The notes beneath the pieces are model-generated. The model did not search any database and had not been told where the DNA came from. It was given only the letters and a program-made list of their open reading frames with translations. A stretch of 64,000 nt of DNA from Palleniella intestinalis (GTDB taxonomy: Bacteria; Bacteroidota; Bacteroidia; Bacteroidales; Bacteroidaceae): positions 310,001-374,000 of the forward strand of contig NZ_JABKKG010000001.1 of assembly GCF_013166595.1 (NCBI RefSeq), written 5' to 3'. The translations under genes and the position numbers were made by a program. Numbering within the stretch: the stretch's first letter is position 1; the number at the start of each line of letters is the position of its first letter. Positions 38,453 through 47,192 of this stretch are shown piece after piece.

Positions 38453-39775
38453 ATGAAATTTTTAGGAACAACAGATTTCAATAATAGCGCAGACTTTGAC
38501 GAAGAGTATACCTACGATGCCTGTGGCTCACTGACAAGTGATGCAAACAAAGGGATTGCAAAGATAAGATACAATTATTGGGGAACTCCCAAACTGATAC
38601 AGTTCACCAACGGCAATCAGACAGAATACATCTACGATGCCAACGGCACAAAGCTGCGGAGAATCCACAGAACTGCTGTGGACAACATCGTTGTGCCTAT
38701 AAACACAACAGTGAAACTTTCAGAAGACCAGATACTGACAAGTGACACTACAGAGTATCTTGGCGACTTGATATTCGAGAACGGGAAATTAGACAAAATT
38801 CTGTTCTCCGGCGGTTATGTCTCCTGTAAAGGCAATAATTCGGACAAATTTGCGTTTCATTATTATATAAAGGACCATTTGGGAAACAACCGTGCAGTCG
38901 TAAGCGAGAATGGAACAATAGAGCAGATGACGAACTACTACCCTTTCGGAAACAGTTTTGCGGACGCAAGCACAAATCCTTCCTTACAACCATACAAGTA
39001 CAACGGCAAGGAGCTTGACCGTATGCATGGATTGGATTGGTATGACTATGGGGCACGCAACTATGACCCGGTGCTGTGCCAATGGACGAGTGTTGACCCA
39101 TTGTGCGAGAACTACTATCATGTCAGTCCGTATGCTTATTGCTTGAATAATCCGGTGAGCAATATAGATCCTGACGGTAGGAAGATTGTACTTACAGGCA
39201 ATCGTGCTCAGAATTTAGCTGTATTGACAGAACTGCAAAAACTTACAAACGATCAGTTGGCCGTAAAACGCCATAGTGGTGTAGTTTTTATTCGTAAACA
39301 TGGAAACTATTATAATAAAGATTTGCAACTCACAAAAGGTACAGAACTTATTTCTGAATTGGTGAATCATAGAAGAACAATGGAGATTGAAGCAGGTGAA
39401 TTTAATAAGGAATCTGACAAATATCGTATGGATGCCATAAATGGAAAAGGTACGGATGTGACAGTTTTCTATAATTTTTCCAAACTCGCCCCTGTGCTAA
39501 CACGTGATAGCCAGACTGGCAAAAGTGTTTATGAAAAAATTCCAAGTCACATAGCACTTGGACACGAATTAATTCATGCCCATAGATCAATGAATGGAGT
39601 TGCAAAAAATGATAAGCAGAGCTCAAAATACCAATATCAAGGTTCTGATGGACTAATCTATGAAGCAACTCAAGAAACAGAAGAGCTGGAGACAGTTGGT
39701 ATAAAAGGTAGCTATAAATATACAGAAGATATCTTGCGCAAAGAGCAAGGATTGAATATCCGAATAGATTATTAA
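38453..39775 (+). CDS. Orphan RHS tip 2: longer RHS core plus M91-like metalloprotease toxin
   Basis: A 440-residue open frame. Residues 1 to about 245 repeat the main RHS core almost exactly, from YTYDACGSLTSDANKGIAKI through DHLGNNRAVVSENGTIEQMT to the NNPVSNIDPDGRK junction. The tip has the M91/NleD-like zinc motif IALGHELIHAHRSMNG and downstream EELETVGI. The first ~85 tip residues match orphan tip 1 nearly perfectly (IVLTGNRAQNLAVLTELQKL), then the two diverge in the catalytic half. The frame is intact over ~710 bp of core homology, making it a good recombination donor. No signal peptide; its own ATG follows the previous gene by 5 nt. The next gene starts 3 nt after its stop. Confidence 0.78.
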   Translation: MKFLGTTDFNNSADFDEEYTYDACGSLTSDANKGIAKIRYNYWGTPKLIQFTNGNQTEYIYDANGTKLRRIHRTAVDNIVVPINTTVKLSEDQILTSDTTEYLGDLIFENGKLDKILFSGGYVSCKGNNSDKFAFHYYIKDHLGNNRAVVSENGTIEQMTNYYPFGNSFADASTNPSLQPYKYNGKELDRMHGLDWYDYGARNYDPVLCQWTSVDPLCENYYHVSPYAYCLNNPVSNIDPDGRKIVLTGNRAQNLAVLTELQKLTNDQLAVKRHSGVVFIRKHGNYYNKDLQLTKGTELISELVNHRRTMEIEAGEFNKESDKYRMDAINGKGTDVTVFYNFSKLAPVLTRDSQTGKSVYEKIPSHIALGHELIHAHRSMNGVAKNDKQSSKYQYQGSDGLIYEATQETEELETVGIKGSYKYTEDILRKEQGLNIRIDY

Positions 39776-39778
39776 GTT

Positions 39779-40411
39779 ATGAAACAGTATATTATATGGG
39801 TCTTATTTGTCATTTGGTGTTTTATAGCGTGTACACCAAAGAAATATCCTGCAAACGGAAATATATGCAGGTATCTATTAATTGATGTAGGCTATAAACA
39901 TAAAAATTACCTGATTGAGGTAAATGACAGTGGTCTAATGAAAGTTTCAACTGGTGAATTGTGTGGCAAATTCTATGACGAAATTTTACATGAAGACAGC
40001 GTGATGAATGGACTGTTGTCTGAATATGATTTTTTTTCAGAAGTACATAGCACACATCAGAGACAGCTTACGACAAAAGAGCAGGAAATAATAAAAAATT
40101 GTATTGCAAAAACCAAAGATTTAAAGGAATGCAATGTCTTTATTGAAATGGGGTTTAAAGATGCTTTAGAAATCGTAGCTATTATAGGAGAAAGAAAATA
40201 TGCTTATGTGGATGTTCCATATGATGAACTCACAATATTGCTTAATGCCCTTTTGGATTTATCACCTGTAGATATAAGAAAAGAAAATGAAGGACCATTC
40301 AAGTTTACAACTGTAGAAGAAGCACTTAAACGTGGAGTTTTCTTTCATGAGTCTTATCTTAATAATGTGGGAAAAAAAATATTGGTGGGAAAGGACAAAA
40401 GAATGGTTTGA
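39779..40411 (+). CDS. Putative lipoprotein immunity protein for orphan tip 2
   Basis: A 210-residue protein with a lipoprotein signal (MKQYIIWVLFVIWCFIACTP; lipobox before Cys-18). The body has alternating acidic helices (SVMNGLLSEYDFFSEVHSTH; DELTILLNALLDLSPVDIRK) and no family I recognise. It lies 3 nt after the M91-like tip, so it is probably the matching immunity protein, placed in the envelope. It looks unrelated to the immunity protein of tip 1 although the two toxins share half their length. Confidence 0.5.
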   Translation: MKQYIIWVLFVIWCFIACTPKKYPANGNICRYLLIDVGYKHKNYLIEVNDSGLMKVSTGELCGKFYDEILHEDSVMNGLLSEYDFFSEVHSTHQRQLTTKEQEIIKNCIAKTKDLKECNVFIEMGFKDALEIVAIIGERKYAYVDVPYDELTILLNALLDLSPVDIRKENEGPFKFTTVEEALKRGVFFHESYLNNVGKKILVGKDKRMV

Positions 40412-40526
40412 GTAGCCAAGTCCGAGATATGGCGAATCAATGTAACAGTATTATGAGCGGTCACGCTTGAAAGTATGATGCCTTAGTTTTGAATTATGCA
40501 GTCAAGAAATTGCACTTCTATCTTGA

Positions 40527-40695
40527 ATGTATAAAAGTATTCAAAAACTCCACAATAGAGAAAGTTGCTCCAGGGGCTTCGAGTCGTGTCGTTATATACC
40601 AGTTTGACTTTCATAGCAATTCATTGGTTATTCCAATTGATTTATGGGAAATTACTCTAAGAAAAAAAATAGCTGTAAAAAGGCACTATTCTTAA
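40527..40695 (+). pseudogene. Duplicated C-terminal fragment of the first immunity gene
   Basis: The frame from IKVFKNSTIEKVAPGASSRV to KKIAVKRHYS matches the last 55 residues of the 36114-36701 product with only three or four residue changes. The upstream two-thirds is replaced by unrelated sequence, so it is a fragment even though a short open frame (from 40489) runs into it. Confidence 0.8.
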
Positions 40696-40770
40696 AGGAA
40701 ACGACATAAACACAACAGTGACACTCTCAGAAAATCAGATACTGACGAGTGACACGACGGAGTATCGTTG
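40533..40770 (+). repeat. 240-bp direct repeat, right copy
   Basis: Right-hand partner of 36536-36775; ends where the RHS core scrap degenerates after GACGGAGTATCG. Confidence 0.85.
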
Positions 40771-40913
40771 AAACTTCATTTATGATAACAGCTGGTCAGA
40801 CAACCGTGACATTTCGCATGGAGGAAGGCAACATGCCGTCTTACAAAAAGTAATTTCTACAGCACAAAAGAAAACTTTCCGTCCACAAAACGAAACAAAA
40901 TCCTCAAAAAGTG

Positions 40914-40943
40914 TTGCTTCTTCGTTTTTTATTAGTACCTTTG
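40914..40943 (+). promoter_or_regulatory. Promoter of the outer-membrane receptor gene
   Basis: TTG (40914-40916), 19 nt, TACCTTTG (40936-40943), fitting the Bacteroidetes consensus. The leader would be about 100 nt. Confidence 0.6.
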
Positions 40944-41051
40944 TGCTATGTTGTGAAAGATTTTCTTCTGAAAGTCAGCGACACTAAGCAGTAATAAAAG
41001 AGACACTACATATTGAAAAGAGACAGCAAGTACTAAATAGCCCGTATTATT

Positions 41052-43142
41052 ATGGAAAGAATCATCACATCGGTTATGTTGGCAGCAAGCATACTGCAAC
41101 TTTCCGCACAGGAACAAACAGACACCATCAAAGTGCAGCATCTGAATGAAGTCGTTGTAGAGGCCCGGATGCAAAAGACATCCGCCATGTCGACTTCCTA
41201 TATCCCGACAGGGAGGCAGAAGAACGCTGCACAGAACGCGATAGACCTGCTGCAACACATGGCAATACCACAAATCAGAATTAATCCTAAAGATGAAAGC
41301 GTCACGGACAACATGGGCGGAAATGTCGCCATATACATCAATTTTCTGGAGGCATCGAAAGAGGAAATGGAAGGGCTGCGGACGGCAGACGTAAGGCGCG
41401 TGGAATACCTTGAGTTCCCCACTGATCCGCGTTTCCGTGGAGCGGAAAGGGTGATAAACATTATCGTACAGGAGTATGCCTATGGCGGCTATACGAAGCT
41501 GACTGCGAACGAGAATTTCCTCATCGGCTTGTCAAGCCGTGCCAATTTCTTCTCAAAGTTCACATACAAGAAGATGACTTATGACCTGTATGCCGGATTA
41601 AACAACTGGGACAGCCACCATATGGGAAAGTCAACGGAAGGCACGTACCTGCTGGCTGGCAATGACGGTACGCCTTATTCCATAACCAGAAAGGAAACGC
41701 TGCAAGACGCACATTACAAGAAAAACCAATATCCTGTGACTTTCCGCGCCACATACAACAGCAAGAAAGTACAAATCCGCAATCTTCTCGCCTTCAGCCA
41801 TCTCGATATGCCTGCAAACGATTATTCCGGCGAACTCAGCTATTCCCCGAACACTGTCAACGGATACGTGTTTGAGCAGAAGAACCCGAACAGGTCTAAT
41901 TCCCTATCCTATTCAGGCACATATTTCTTTGCATTGCCAAAAAACTTTTCCATCGACATATCCCCTATATTCAATTACACTCACAGCAACGACTATACCG
42001 AATACATGGCGACCGCACAGCCTGACATATACCGCCATGCAAAGGAAAACGCATACTATTGGCGCATAAACGCTTATCTCCGCAAGAAGTTCGGAAAGAA
42101 GCACTCCATAATGGTCGGAGGCAATGGCGGGGATGTCATCAACCGTCTGACTTACACAGGCAATGATGGCTTCACCAACAGGTTCCACAATGCCTTCGCC
42201 GCAGGAATGCTTGGCTACAACTTTGCGTCAAAGAACACCTCGGTGAACATTGATGCAGGATTCTTGTGGGAAGGCAGCGACATCAACGGACAGAAACATA
42301 ACGACATTTATCCGTTCACACATATCAGCGCAAGATATTCCCTGAACCCCAAAAACATGCTCTCGGCATATTTCCAATATGCCACAAACAGTCCCGGCAT
42401 TTCTGAGAAATCCTCCGACATCCTGAAGGACAACGAACTGATGTACATCTCAGGCAACCCGCTATTGGAAAACAGCCGCCACACCACCGTCTACCTTAAT
42501 TACACATGGCTGCCGTCCAACGCCTTCAGCATGAATGCCTATGGCAAGTTCTTCGGCATGTATGACAGGATGCTGCTGACATACGCACCATATCAGGACG
42601 GAAAAACATTGCTGCGCACGTATATCAATGACGGAGACTATCTGAACGGAGAAATTGGCATCGCGGCAAACTGCAAGTTTTTCAACGGAAAGCTCCAACT
42701 CTATGCCAACCCGAAACAGGCTTTCTACAAATCAACCGGAATGTACAGCCGCACATACCACCCTTTCCAAATCACTGCACAAGCAACCTTGTATCTCGGC
42801 AGCTTTTATTTCCGGGGATATTATGACAGCCCGCAGAAATCCATGTTCACTGCTTCTCCGCGCATCAACCATGGAACAAACTTCCATAGCGTCACCGCCG
42901 GTTGGGCAAACTCAAACTGGAACTTGCGCATCATGGCTGCGAATTTCTTTAACAAAGGCTGGGAAAGCGCTGTCAATGAGACTGTTTCTCCATATTATTC
43001 AGAACACCAGACCCTTATAGGCACTACTTGTCATCCGCGCATAAACCTCACCGCCACCTACACATTCGGTTATGGAAAACACATAAAGCGAGGCAATGAA
43101 GTCGGAGAACAATCCGGCGCTTCATCAGCTATATTAAAATGA
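41052..43142 (+). CDS. TonB-receptor-like outer-membrane beta-barrel protein
   Basis: A 696-residue outer-membrane protein: signal peptide MERIITSVMLAASILQLSAQ, a plug-like region (VQHLNEVVVEARMQKTSAMS ... DVRRVEYLEFPTDPRFRGAE RVINIIVQEY), and a long barrel with Tyr/Asn-rich strands ending in TATYTFGYGKHIKRG. The short plug and absence of a long carboxypeptidase-like domain fit the 'outer membrane beta-barrel family' (PF14905-like) rather than a nutrient SusC. It has its own promoter and stands between the RHS array and a convergent operon. Ligand unknown. Confidence 0.78.
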   Translation: MERIITSVMLAASILQLSAQEQTDTIKVQHLNEVVVEARMQKTSAMSTSYIPTGRQKNAAQNAIDLLQHMAIPQIRINPKDESVTDNMGGNVAIYINFLEASKEEMEGLRTADVRRVEYLEFPTDPRFRGAERVINIIVQEYAYGGYTKLTANENFLIGLSSRANFFSKFTYKKMTYDLYAGLNNWDSHHMGKSTEGTYLLAGNDGTPYSITRKETLQDAHYKKNQYPVTFRATYNSKKVQIRNLLAFSHLDMPANDYSGELSYSPNTVNGYVFEQKNPNRSNSLSYSGTYFFALPKNFSIDISPIFNYTHSNDYTEYMATAQPDIYRHAKENAYYWRINAYLRKKFGKKHSIMVGGNGGDVINRLTYTGNDGFTNRFHNAFAAGMLGYNFASKNTSVNIDAGFLWEGSDINGQKHNDIYPFTHISARYSLNPKNMLSAYFQYATNSPGISEKSSDILKDNELMYISGNPLLENSRHTTVYLNYTWLPSNAFSMNAYGKFFGMYDRMLLTYAPYQDGKTLLRTYINDGDYLNGEIGIAANCKFFNGKLQLYANPKQAFYKSTGMYSRTYHPFQITAQATLYLGSFYFRGYYDSPQKSMFTASPRINHGTNFHSVTAGWANSNWNLRIMAANFFNKGWESAVNETVSPYYSEHQTLIGTTCHPRINLTATYTFGYGKHIKRGNEVGEQSGASSAILK

Positions 43143-43493
43143 TGTATCAAACGCCATTTGCCGATTTACCATATAGAGACTCTCTATATACCATATTGAG
43201 CTTCTCTATATAATACCCCTTAGCGAGCTTGTCTGTCGGATGTGGCAGGGAATATTCTCCGAGTTAGTTTTTCAAAATGGTCTTGTCTTGGAACCCGCAT
43301 ACGCAATTCTCCGCACAGAGATAAAGGTCCCGCAGATTACGCGGATTTTCACGGATATTCTCAACTATTTGCGTCGTTCGGTAAAAGAAAAATCAAAGGT
43401 GGCACTTCACTGTGCAAAGTGTCACCTTTCATCAAGTCAAGTATTACCTTTTGCACAGCAAAGTGTAACCTTTTGTTTTGCCAGATAAAATCA
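43143..43493. other. Intergenic region with repeated motifs
   Basis: Contains two CTCTATATA boxes near 43178-43212, a dispersed motif (43329-43372) also found at 62567-62610, and palindromic element copy 3 (43396-43478). No gene. Confidence 0.5.
43396..43478. repeat. Dispersed palindromic intergenic element, copy 3
   Basis: AAAGGTGGCACTT pairs with AAGTGTCACCTTT (one mismatch), followed by ATTACCTTTTGCACAGCAAA and GTAACCTTTTG. It lies 16 nt beyond the DUF1460 gene stop and may double as that operon's terminator. Confidence 0.55.
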
Positions 43494-44387
43494 TCACTTG
43501 CCGTTCATTCTGCAAAGGCGGATGCCAAGCTGGGAAGGGTGCTTCTGCATGTAGGCATAAAGCGTCATTGGCTCTTCCACTACTTTCTTATGGATTTGTG
43601 AAGCATTGAGCATGTGCAGACCGTCCGCATGCCATACGGCAATGCCGATATGGGAGGTGTCAAGCCCTTTCTTGGAGGTTATTATGGCAATTATGTCGCC
43701 ATCCTTTACATAACGGCGCAAGAGACTTATGCCGGATTTTCCCAAAGCAGCCTTAGGGATGTAGCGGTAGCGCTTGCCTGCCATTGTCTTTTCCATGCGC
43801 TTTATGCCGGGAAGCCATTCAGGATGTGCGGAGAGCATCTTATAGGAAGAGACATGTGTGGACATGTAGTTCACGGGAGTTTTTGCGAAATCCTGCCATG
43901 CGGTGAAGGGATGTTTCCCTGACTTTATGTCCGACGATGAGGGTTCTGTGCACGAGACAATGCCCTGACGCTCATTCTGTTCCATCCAATAGGTGAAATA
44001 ATGCTTGCGTGCGGTGTATTCTACCCTGCCGTCGGCATAGCGTATCTCTCTCAAACGGCGGAAATAGTCGTCGAATGATGTCTCGCCGCGCCGGGTGCAG
44101 GCAGTAAGAGCCATGACTGTCTCAACATAAGTTGTACAGTCGAGTTCGCGGAGGTTCACGACAAGTTGTTCTTCCTTGCCTTTATCCAGCGTGCCACCTA
44201 CATAGGGAATTCCTTTCAGCAGTCGCGCAAAATGAATGACAGTTTCCGACATTGGCTTTGTGCGCCATGATGCGGAAGCCTTTAGGAGTTTCTCAACGTA
44301 TGCTTTGTCTGATGGTTTATATACTACCTGGGCAGATGCATTGTGAAGCATTGTCAGGAGAAACAAAAGCAATAATATTTTTCTCAT
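43494..44387 (-). CDS. DUF1460 protein (N-acetylmuramoyl-L-alanine amidase-like)
   Basis: A 297-residue exported protein: signal peptide MRKILLLLFLLTMLHNASAQ, then a DUF1460 (PF07313) domain of the NlpC/P60-like papain fold. The likely catalytic Cys is in RELDCTTYVETVMALT, and the His side is in GLDTSHIGIAVWHADGLHML. Members are thought to act on peptidoglycan fragments in the periplasm. It overlaps the DUF4421 gene by 4 nt (ATGA), so the two are translationally coupled. Confidence 0.85.
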   Translation of the reverse strand: MRKILLLLFLLTMLHNASAQVVYKPSDKAYVEKLLKASASWRTKPMSETVIHFARLLKGIPYVGGTLDKGKEEQLVVNLRELDCTTYVETVMALTACTRRGETSFDDYFRRLREIRYADGRVEYTARKHYFTYWMEQNERQGIVSCTEPSSSDIKSGKHPFTAWQDFAKTPVNYMSTHVSSYKMLSAHPEWLPGIKRMEKTMAGKRYRYIPKAALGKSGISLLRRYVKDGDIIAIITSKKGLDTSHIGIAVWHADGLHMLNASQIHKKVVEEPMTLYAYMQKHPSQLGIRLCRMNGK

Positions 44388-45508
44388 AATTCAAAAAACT
44401 TTCCCGGTGTGCGATAGCGTTTCTTCTTTCCGAAGTTAACTCCGAAATAGACATTGATGTTCCCGAAGGTGTTGCGGAGTGAGAAATGGGCTTTCTCGTA
44501 TGCGAAGGAATGGACTTGTCCCGAGACACCGGCAAACCAGCGCGTGTTGTTCCATACGATTCCTATGCGTCCGACACCGTCAAAACTCACATTGGAGAAT
44601 TTGAAATCTTCAAAGAATTTCTCCAAACGCATCTGCTCTCCGCTTGACTTGTTGTAGGTAATTGCTGCCGTCAGCGATGCTCCGAGAGTCCAATTGCGTG
44701 CAAACACCCAATTATAGGAATAACCGCCATACAGGGAGTAGCAGCTATAGTCGATGTTCTCGAAGAACTCCAGTCCGTCCATCTTGTCCTTATAGTCCGG
44801 GACATATTCGGAAGCTCTCTCCACAATTCGGTTCCAATTCAGCGAAAGGGAGTACTTGGAATAGCCAATGCCTGCCAATGGTGAGCCTGCGGAACGCCGC
44901 TGGCAAGTGGACTGGTTGTAGGCTGCCGGATAGCTGTGCTTGCGGTGATTGAAAATGTAGTAGACATTATACCCCCAACGCTTTACATCAAAACCGTCAA
45001 ACGGCTTGTCGACAAGAGGTGAGACATCAACAGTGCTGCCATCCGCCGCCCTGACATCTGTCATGAGAAAATCAGAAATCTTACGGTAGTAGAAATCCAC
45101 ACCAAAGAGGGCTGTGTAAAGACTGAGGTTGAAAGTCTTTGCATTATCGGCAATATGCAAGTTGTTGAACTGCAACGTATAGCCGAGGAAGATGAGGGAA
45201 TAGCCGGCATAAGGGCCAATCTTTGTTGTTGTCTTAGGTGAGAATGTTACGGATGCGCCGTCCTTATGCTTGATTTCAAAATCCTCAAGATTGCTTGTTG
45301 ACTGGAGCATTGCCTGAAACTTGTAATGCTGAGGCTCGATATAGTTTGTGTCAACAGTGTCAAACTCCTTGATGAACATTGAGATGCCCTTGCCTATCTT
45401 ACGGAAAAACGAAGGTTTCTTCTCCTTCCCGACAACAGTGGAATCGTCCTGCGCAAAACCGGCTCCGCACAGAAATAACATTAATAATATGTGGACGATT
45501 CGTATCAT
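44384..45508 (-). CDS. DUF4421 family outer-membrane protein
   Basis: A 374-residue exported protein. Signal MIRIVHILLMLFLCGAGFAQ; then VGKEKKPSFFRKIGKGISMF, the conserved IEPQHYKFQAMLQSTSNLED, and strands such as IGPYAGYSLIFLGYTLQFNN and YSLYGGYSYNWVFARNWTLG, ending VYFGVNFGKKKRYRTPGKFF. The pattern fits DUF4421 (PF14391), a Bacteroidetes barrel family of unknown role. Its end overlaps the DUF1460 gene, suggesting a shared cell-wall or outer-membrane function. Confidence 0.8.
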   Translation of the reverse strand: MIRIVHILLMLFLCGAGFAQDDSTVVGKEKKPSFFRKIGKGISMFIKEFDTVDTNYIEPQHYKFQAMLQSTSNLEDFEIKHKDGASVTFSPKTTTKIGPYAGYSLIFLGYTLQFNNLHIADNAKTFNLSLYTALFGVDFYYRKISDFLMTDVRAADGSTVDVSPLVDKPFDGFDVKRWGYNVYYIFNHRKHSYPAAYNQSTCQRRSAGSPLAGIGYSKYSLSLNWNRIVERASEYVPDYKDKMDGLEFFENIDYSCYSLYGGYSYNWVFARNWTLGASLTAAITYNKSSGEQMRLEKFFEDFKFSNVSFDGVGRIGIVWNNTRWFAGVSGQVHSFAYEKAHFSLRNTFGNINVYFGVNFGKKKRYRTPGKFFEL

Positions 45509-45577
45509 TTATGCGAGTGTTTTCTCTTACTGTTGCTCCCCTATCGCACCTTAACGGGAGATGTCTGTTGCTTATGT

Positions 45578-46558
45578 TTATATTTTCTTCAGTATGCGGT
45601 CAAGCACCCAGTTGACCGGTGTCACGGAAAGACTTGTGCAATCGCATGTGTTAGTGCCTTGTAGCGTTTCCACGATAGTCTGAATCAGCGGTTGCTGCAC
45701 ATGCTCCGGATTAGGAATATCAAACTCCATGAGGCCTTCCGGCGTGCGCAGATGTATCGGAGCGAAGGTGAACACAGAGAAACAAAGCGTGCCCTTGCTT
45801 CCAAGTATCTCTATGCGGTCCTCATTATGGGATTCATGTCCGACGAAACACCATGAGCCGGAGCCGACAAGGCCGCTTTCAAACTGAAAACATGCACTGA
45901 CACTGTCCTCAGCCTCATACAGTCCACCTCGATTGGCAGAATAACCGCGGGCATGGGTTATCAGTCCGAACAATTCCTGAAGCAAATCCAATTGATGCGG
46001 AGCCATATCATAAAAATATCCTCCCCCTGCCACAGATGACTTGACACGCCATGGCAGATTCTCTGGATTCATGTCTTCTTTTCGTGGAGGGCAAGAATAG
46101 CGAATCTGCACGTTCTGTATCTCACCTATAACATTGGACTGCACAATTTCCTTCACTTTCAGGAAATAAGGAAGATAGCGACGATAATATGCAACAAAGC
46201 ACGGTACTCCTGTTGTCAAAGAGACATGGTTTATACGGGCACAGTCATCATAACTTGCCGCAAGCGGTTTTTCGACATAGACAGGCTTGCCTGCATTCAT
46301 TGCCATGATGCTGTATATAGGATGTGATGCCGGTGGAGTGGCAACATACACAGCGTTCACTTCCGGATCATTAATCAATTCTGCCGCATCAGTGTACCAC
46401 CTCTTTATATTATGGCGCATGGCATAGCTTCTTGCACGCTCTATGGTACGGCTCATGACAGCAACGACTTCCGACCCTTCCACTTCCGTAAAGGCAGGTC
46501 CGCTCTTCTTTTCTGTCACTTCACCACATCCGATGAATCCCCATTTTATCTTCTTCAT
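45578..46558 (-). CDS. Gfo/Idh/MocA family oxidoreductase
   Basis: About 326 residues from MKKIKWGFIGCGEVTEKKSG, with the NAD(P) Rossmann motif GFIGCGEV, VYVATPPASHPIY, the catalytic Glu-Lys-Pro in AGKPVYVEKPLAAS, and GGGYFYDMAPHQLDLLQELF with the conserved His. Family members oxidise or reduce sugars and inositols; the substrate here cannot be told. The frame is open from 46570, but that would overlap the TetR gene by 8 nt; the start at 46558 falls 4 nt after the TetR stop and at the conserved N-terminus. Confidence 0.9.
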   Translation of the reverse strand: MKKIKWGFIGCGEVTEKKSGPAFTEVEGSEVVAVMSRTIERARSYAMRHNIKRWYTDAAELINDPEVNAVYVATPPASHPIYSIMAMNAGKPVYVEKPLAASYDDCARINHVSLTTGVPCFVAYYRRYLPYFLKVKEIVQSNVIGEIQNVQIRYSCPPRKEDMNPENLPWRVKSSVAGGGYFYDMAPHQLDLLQELFGLITHARGYSANRGGLYEAEDSVSACFQFESGLVGSGSWCFVGHESHNEDRIEILGSKGTLCFSVFTFAPIHLRTPEGLMEFDIPNPEHVQQPLIQTIVETLQGTNTCDCTSLSVTPVNWVLDRILKKI

Positions 46559-46562
46559 ATTG

Positions 46563-47192
46563 CTAATCACCGTTTAATATTGTTTTGTCAAGACGCTCTA
46601 TTCCCTTTATTGTGCAGATACTGCGGACACAGAATATCATCATTACCTGCAGGACATCTTTGAGCGGATAGGGCTTTTTCATATACTTGGTGAAGAACAC
46701 ATCTGTTATATTGTCGCTTATATCCATGATGATGTCAAATTTCAGCCCCCCCATAAAATATCCTTGCTCCTGTCCCTTTCTAAAGAACTCATACGTCTGC
46801 GCCTTATGCTCATTTCTGTTTTTCTCAAAAAAATCCAATACGCGAGGGTACATCCGAATATCATCAAAAAAGCAAGGGTTCGTTTCTTTAATCTCATTGA
46901 ATCTTATTTTGAAAAATTCAGTAAGGATATCCATAGCGTCATCTGTATGACTTATCCTGTCATACAGGTGGCGCTTGGATGTCTCCACATGCAATTTCAG
47001 ACTTTCAAGAACAACATCCTCTTTATTGGAATATATCTCATAAAGCGTACGCTTGGAAATACCAAGATTGTGCGCTATCTCATCCATTTTAACAGCGCGA
47101 ATCCCATATTTCATGAACAATTTGTACGCCTCTGTAAGTATGTTATTCTGTAACTCGTTGCGGTAATGCGTTGAGGCGGGTTTTCGTGCCAT
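46563..47192 (-). CDS. TetR/AcrR family transcriptional regulator
   Basis: A 209-residue regulator with an N-terminal helix-turn-helix (KYGIRAVKMDEIAHNLGISK then RTLYEIYSNKEDVV, about residues 28-62) and a helical ligand domain. It may control the adjacent oxidoreductase or itself; no operator was recognised. The start overlaps the end of the DUF4296 gene by 50 nt, which is unusual but consistent with the conserved beginning YRNELQNNILTEAYKLF. Confidence 0.88.
   Translation of the reverse strand: MARKPASTHYRNELQNNILTEAYKLFMKYGIRAVKMDEIAHNLGISKRTLYEIYSNKEDVVLESLKLHVETSKRHLYDRISHTDDAMDILTEFFKIRFNEIKETNPCFFDDIRMYPRVLDFFEKNRNEHKAQTYEFFRKGQEQGYFMGGLKFDIIMDISDNITDVFFTKYMKKPYPLKDVLQVMMIFCVRSICTIKGIERLDKTILNGD

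Larger units (their letters stand above)
40412..40913. other. Scrap-filled interval after the RHS array
   Basis: Contains a 37-nt motif shared with the IS30 flank (40492-40530), the duplicated immunity-gene end and an RHS core scrap ending in frame breaks near 40770. After that no gene is seen. Confidence 0.55.
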
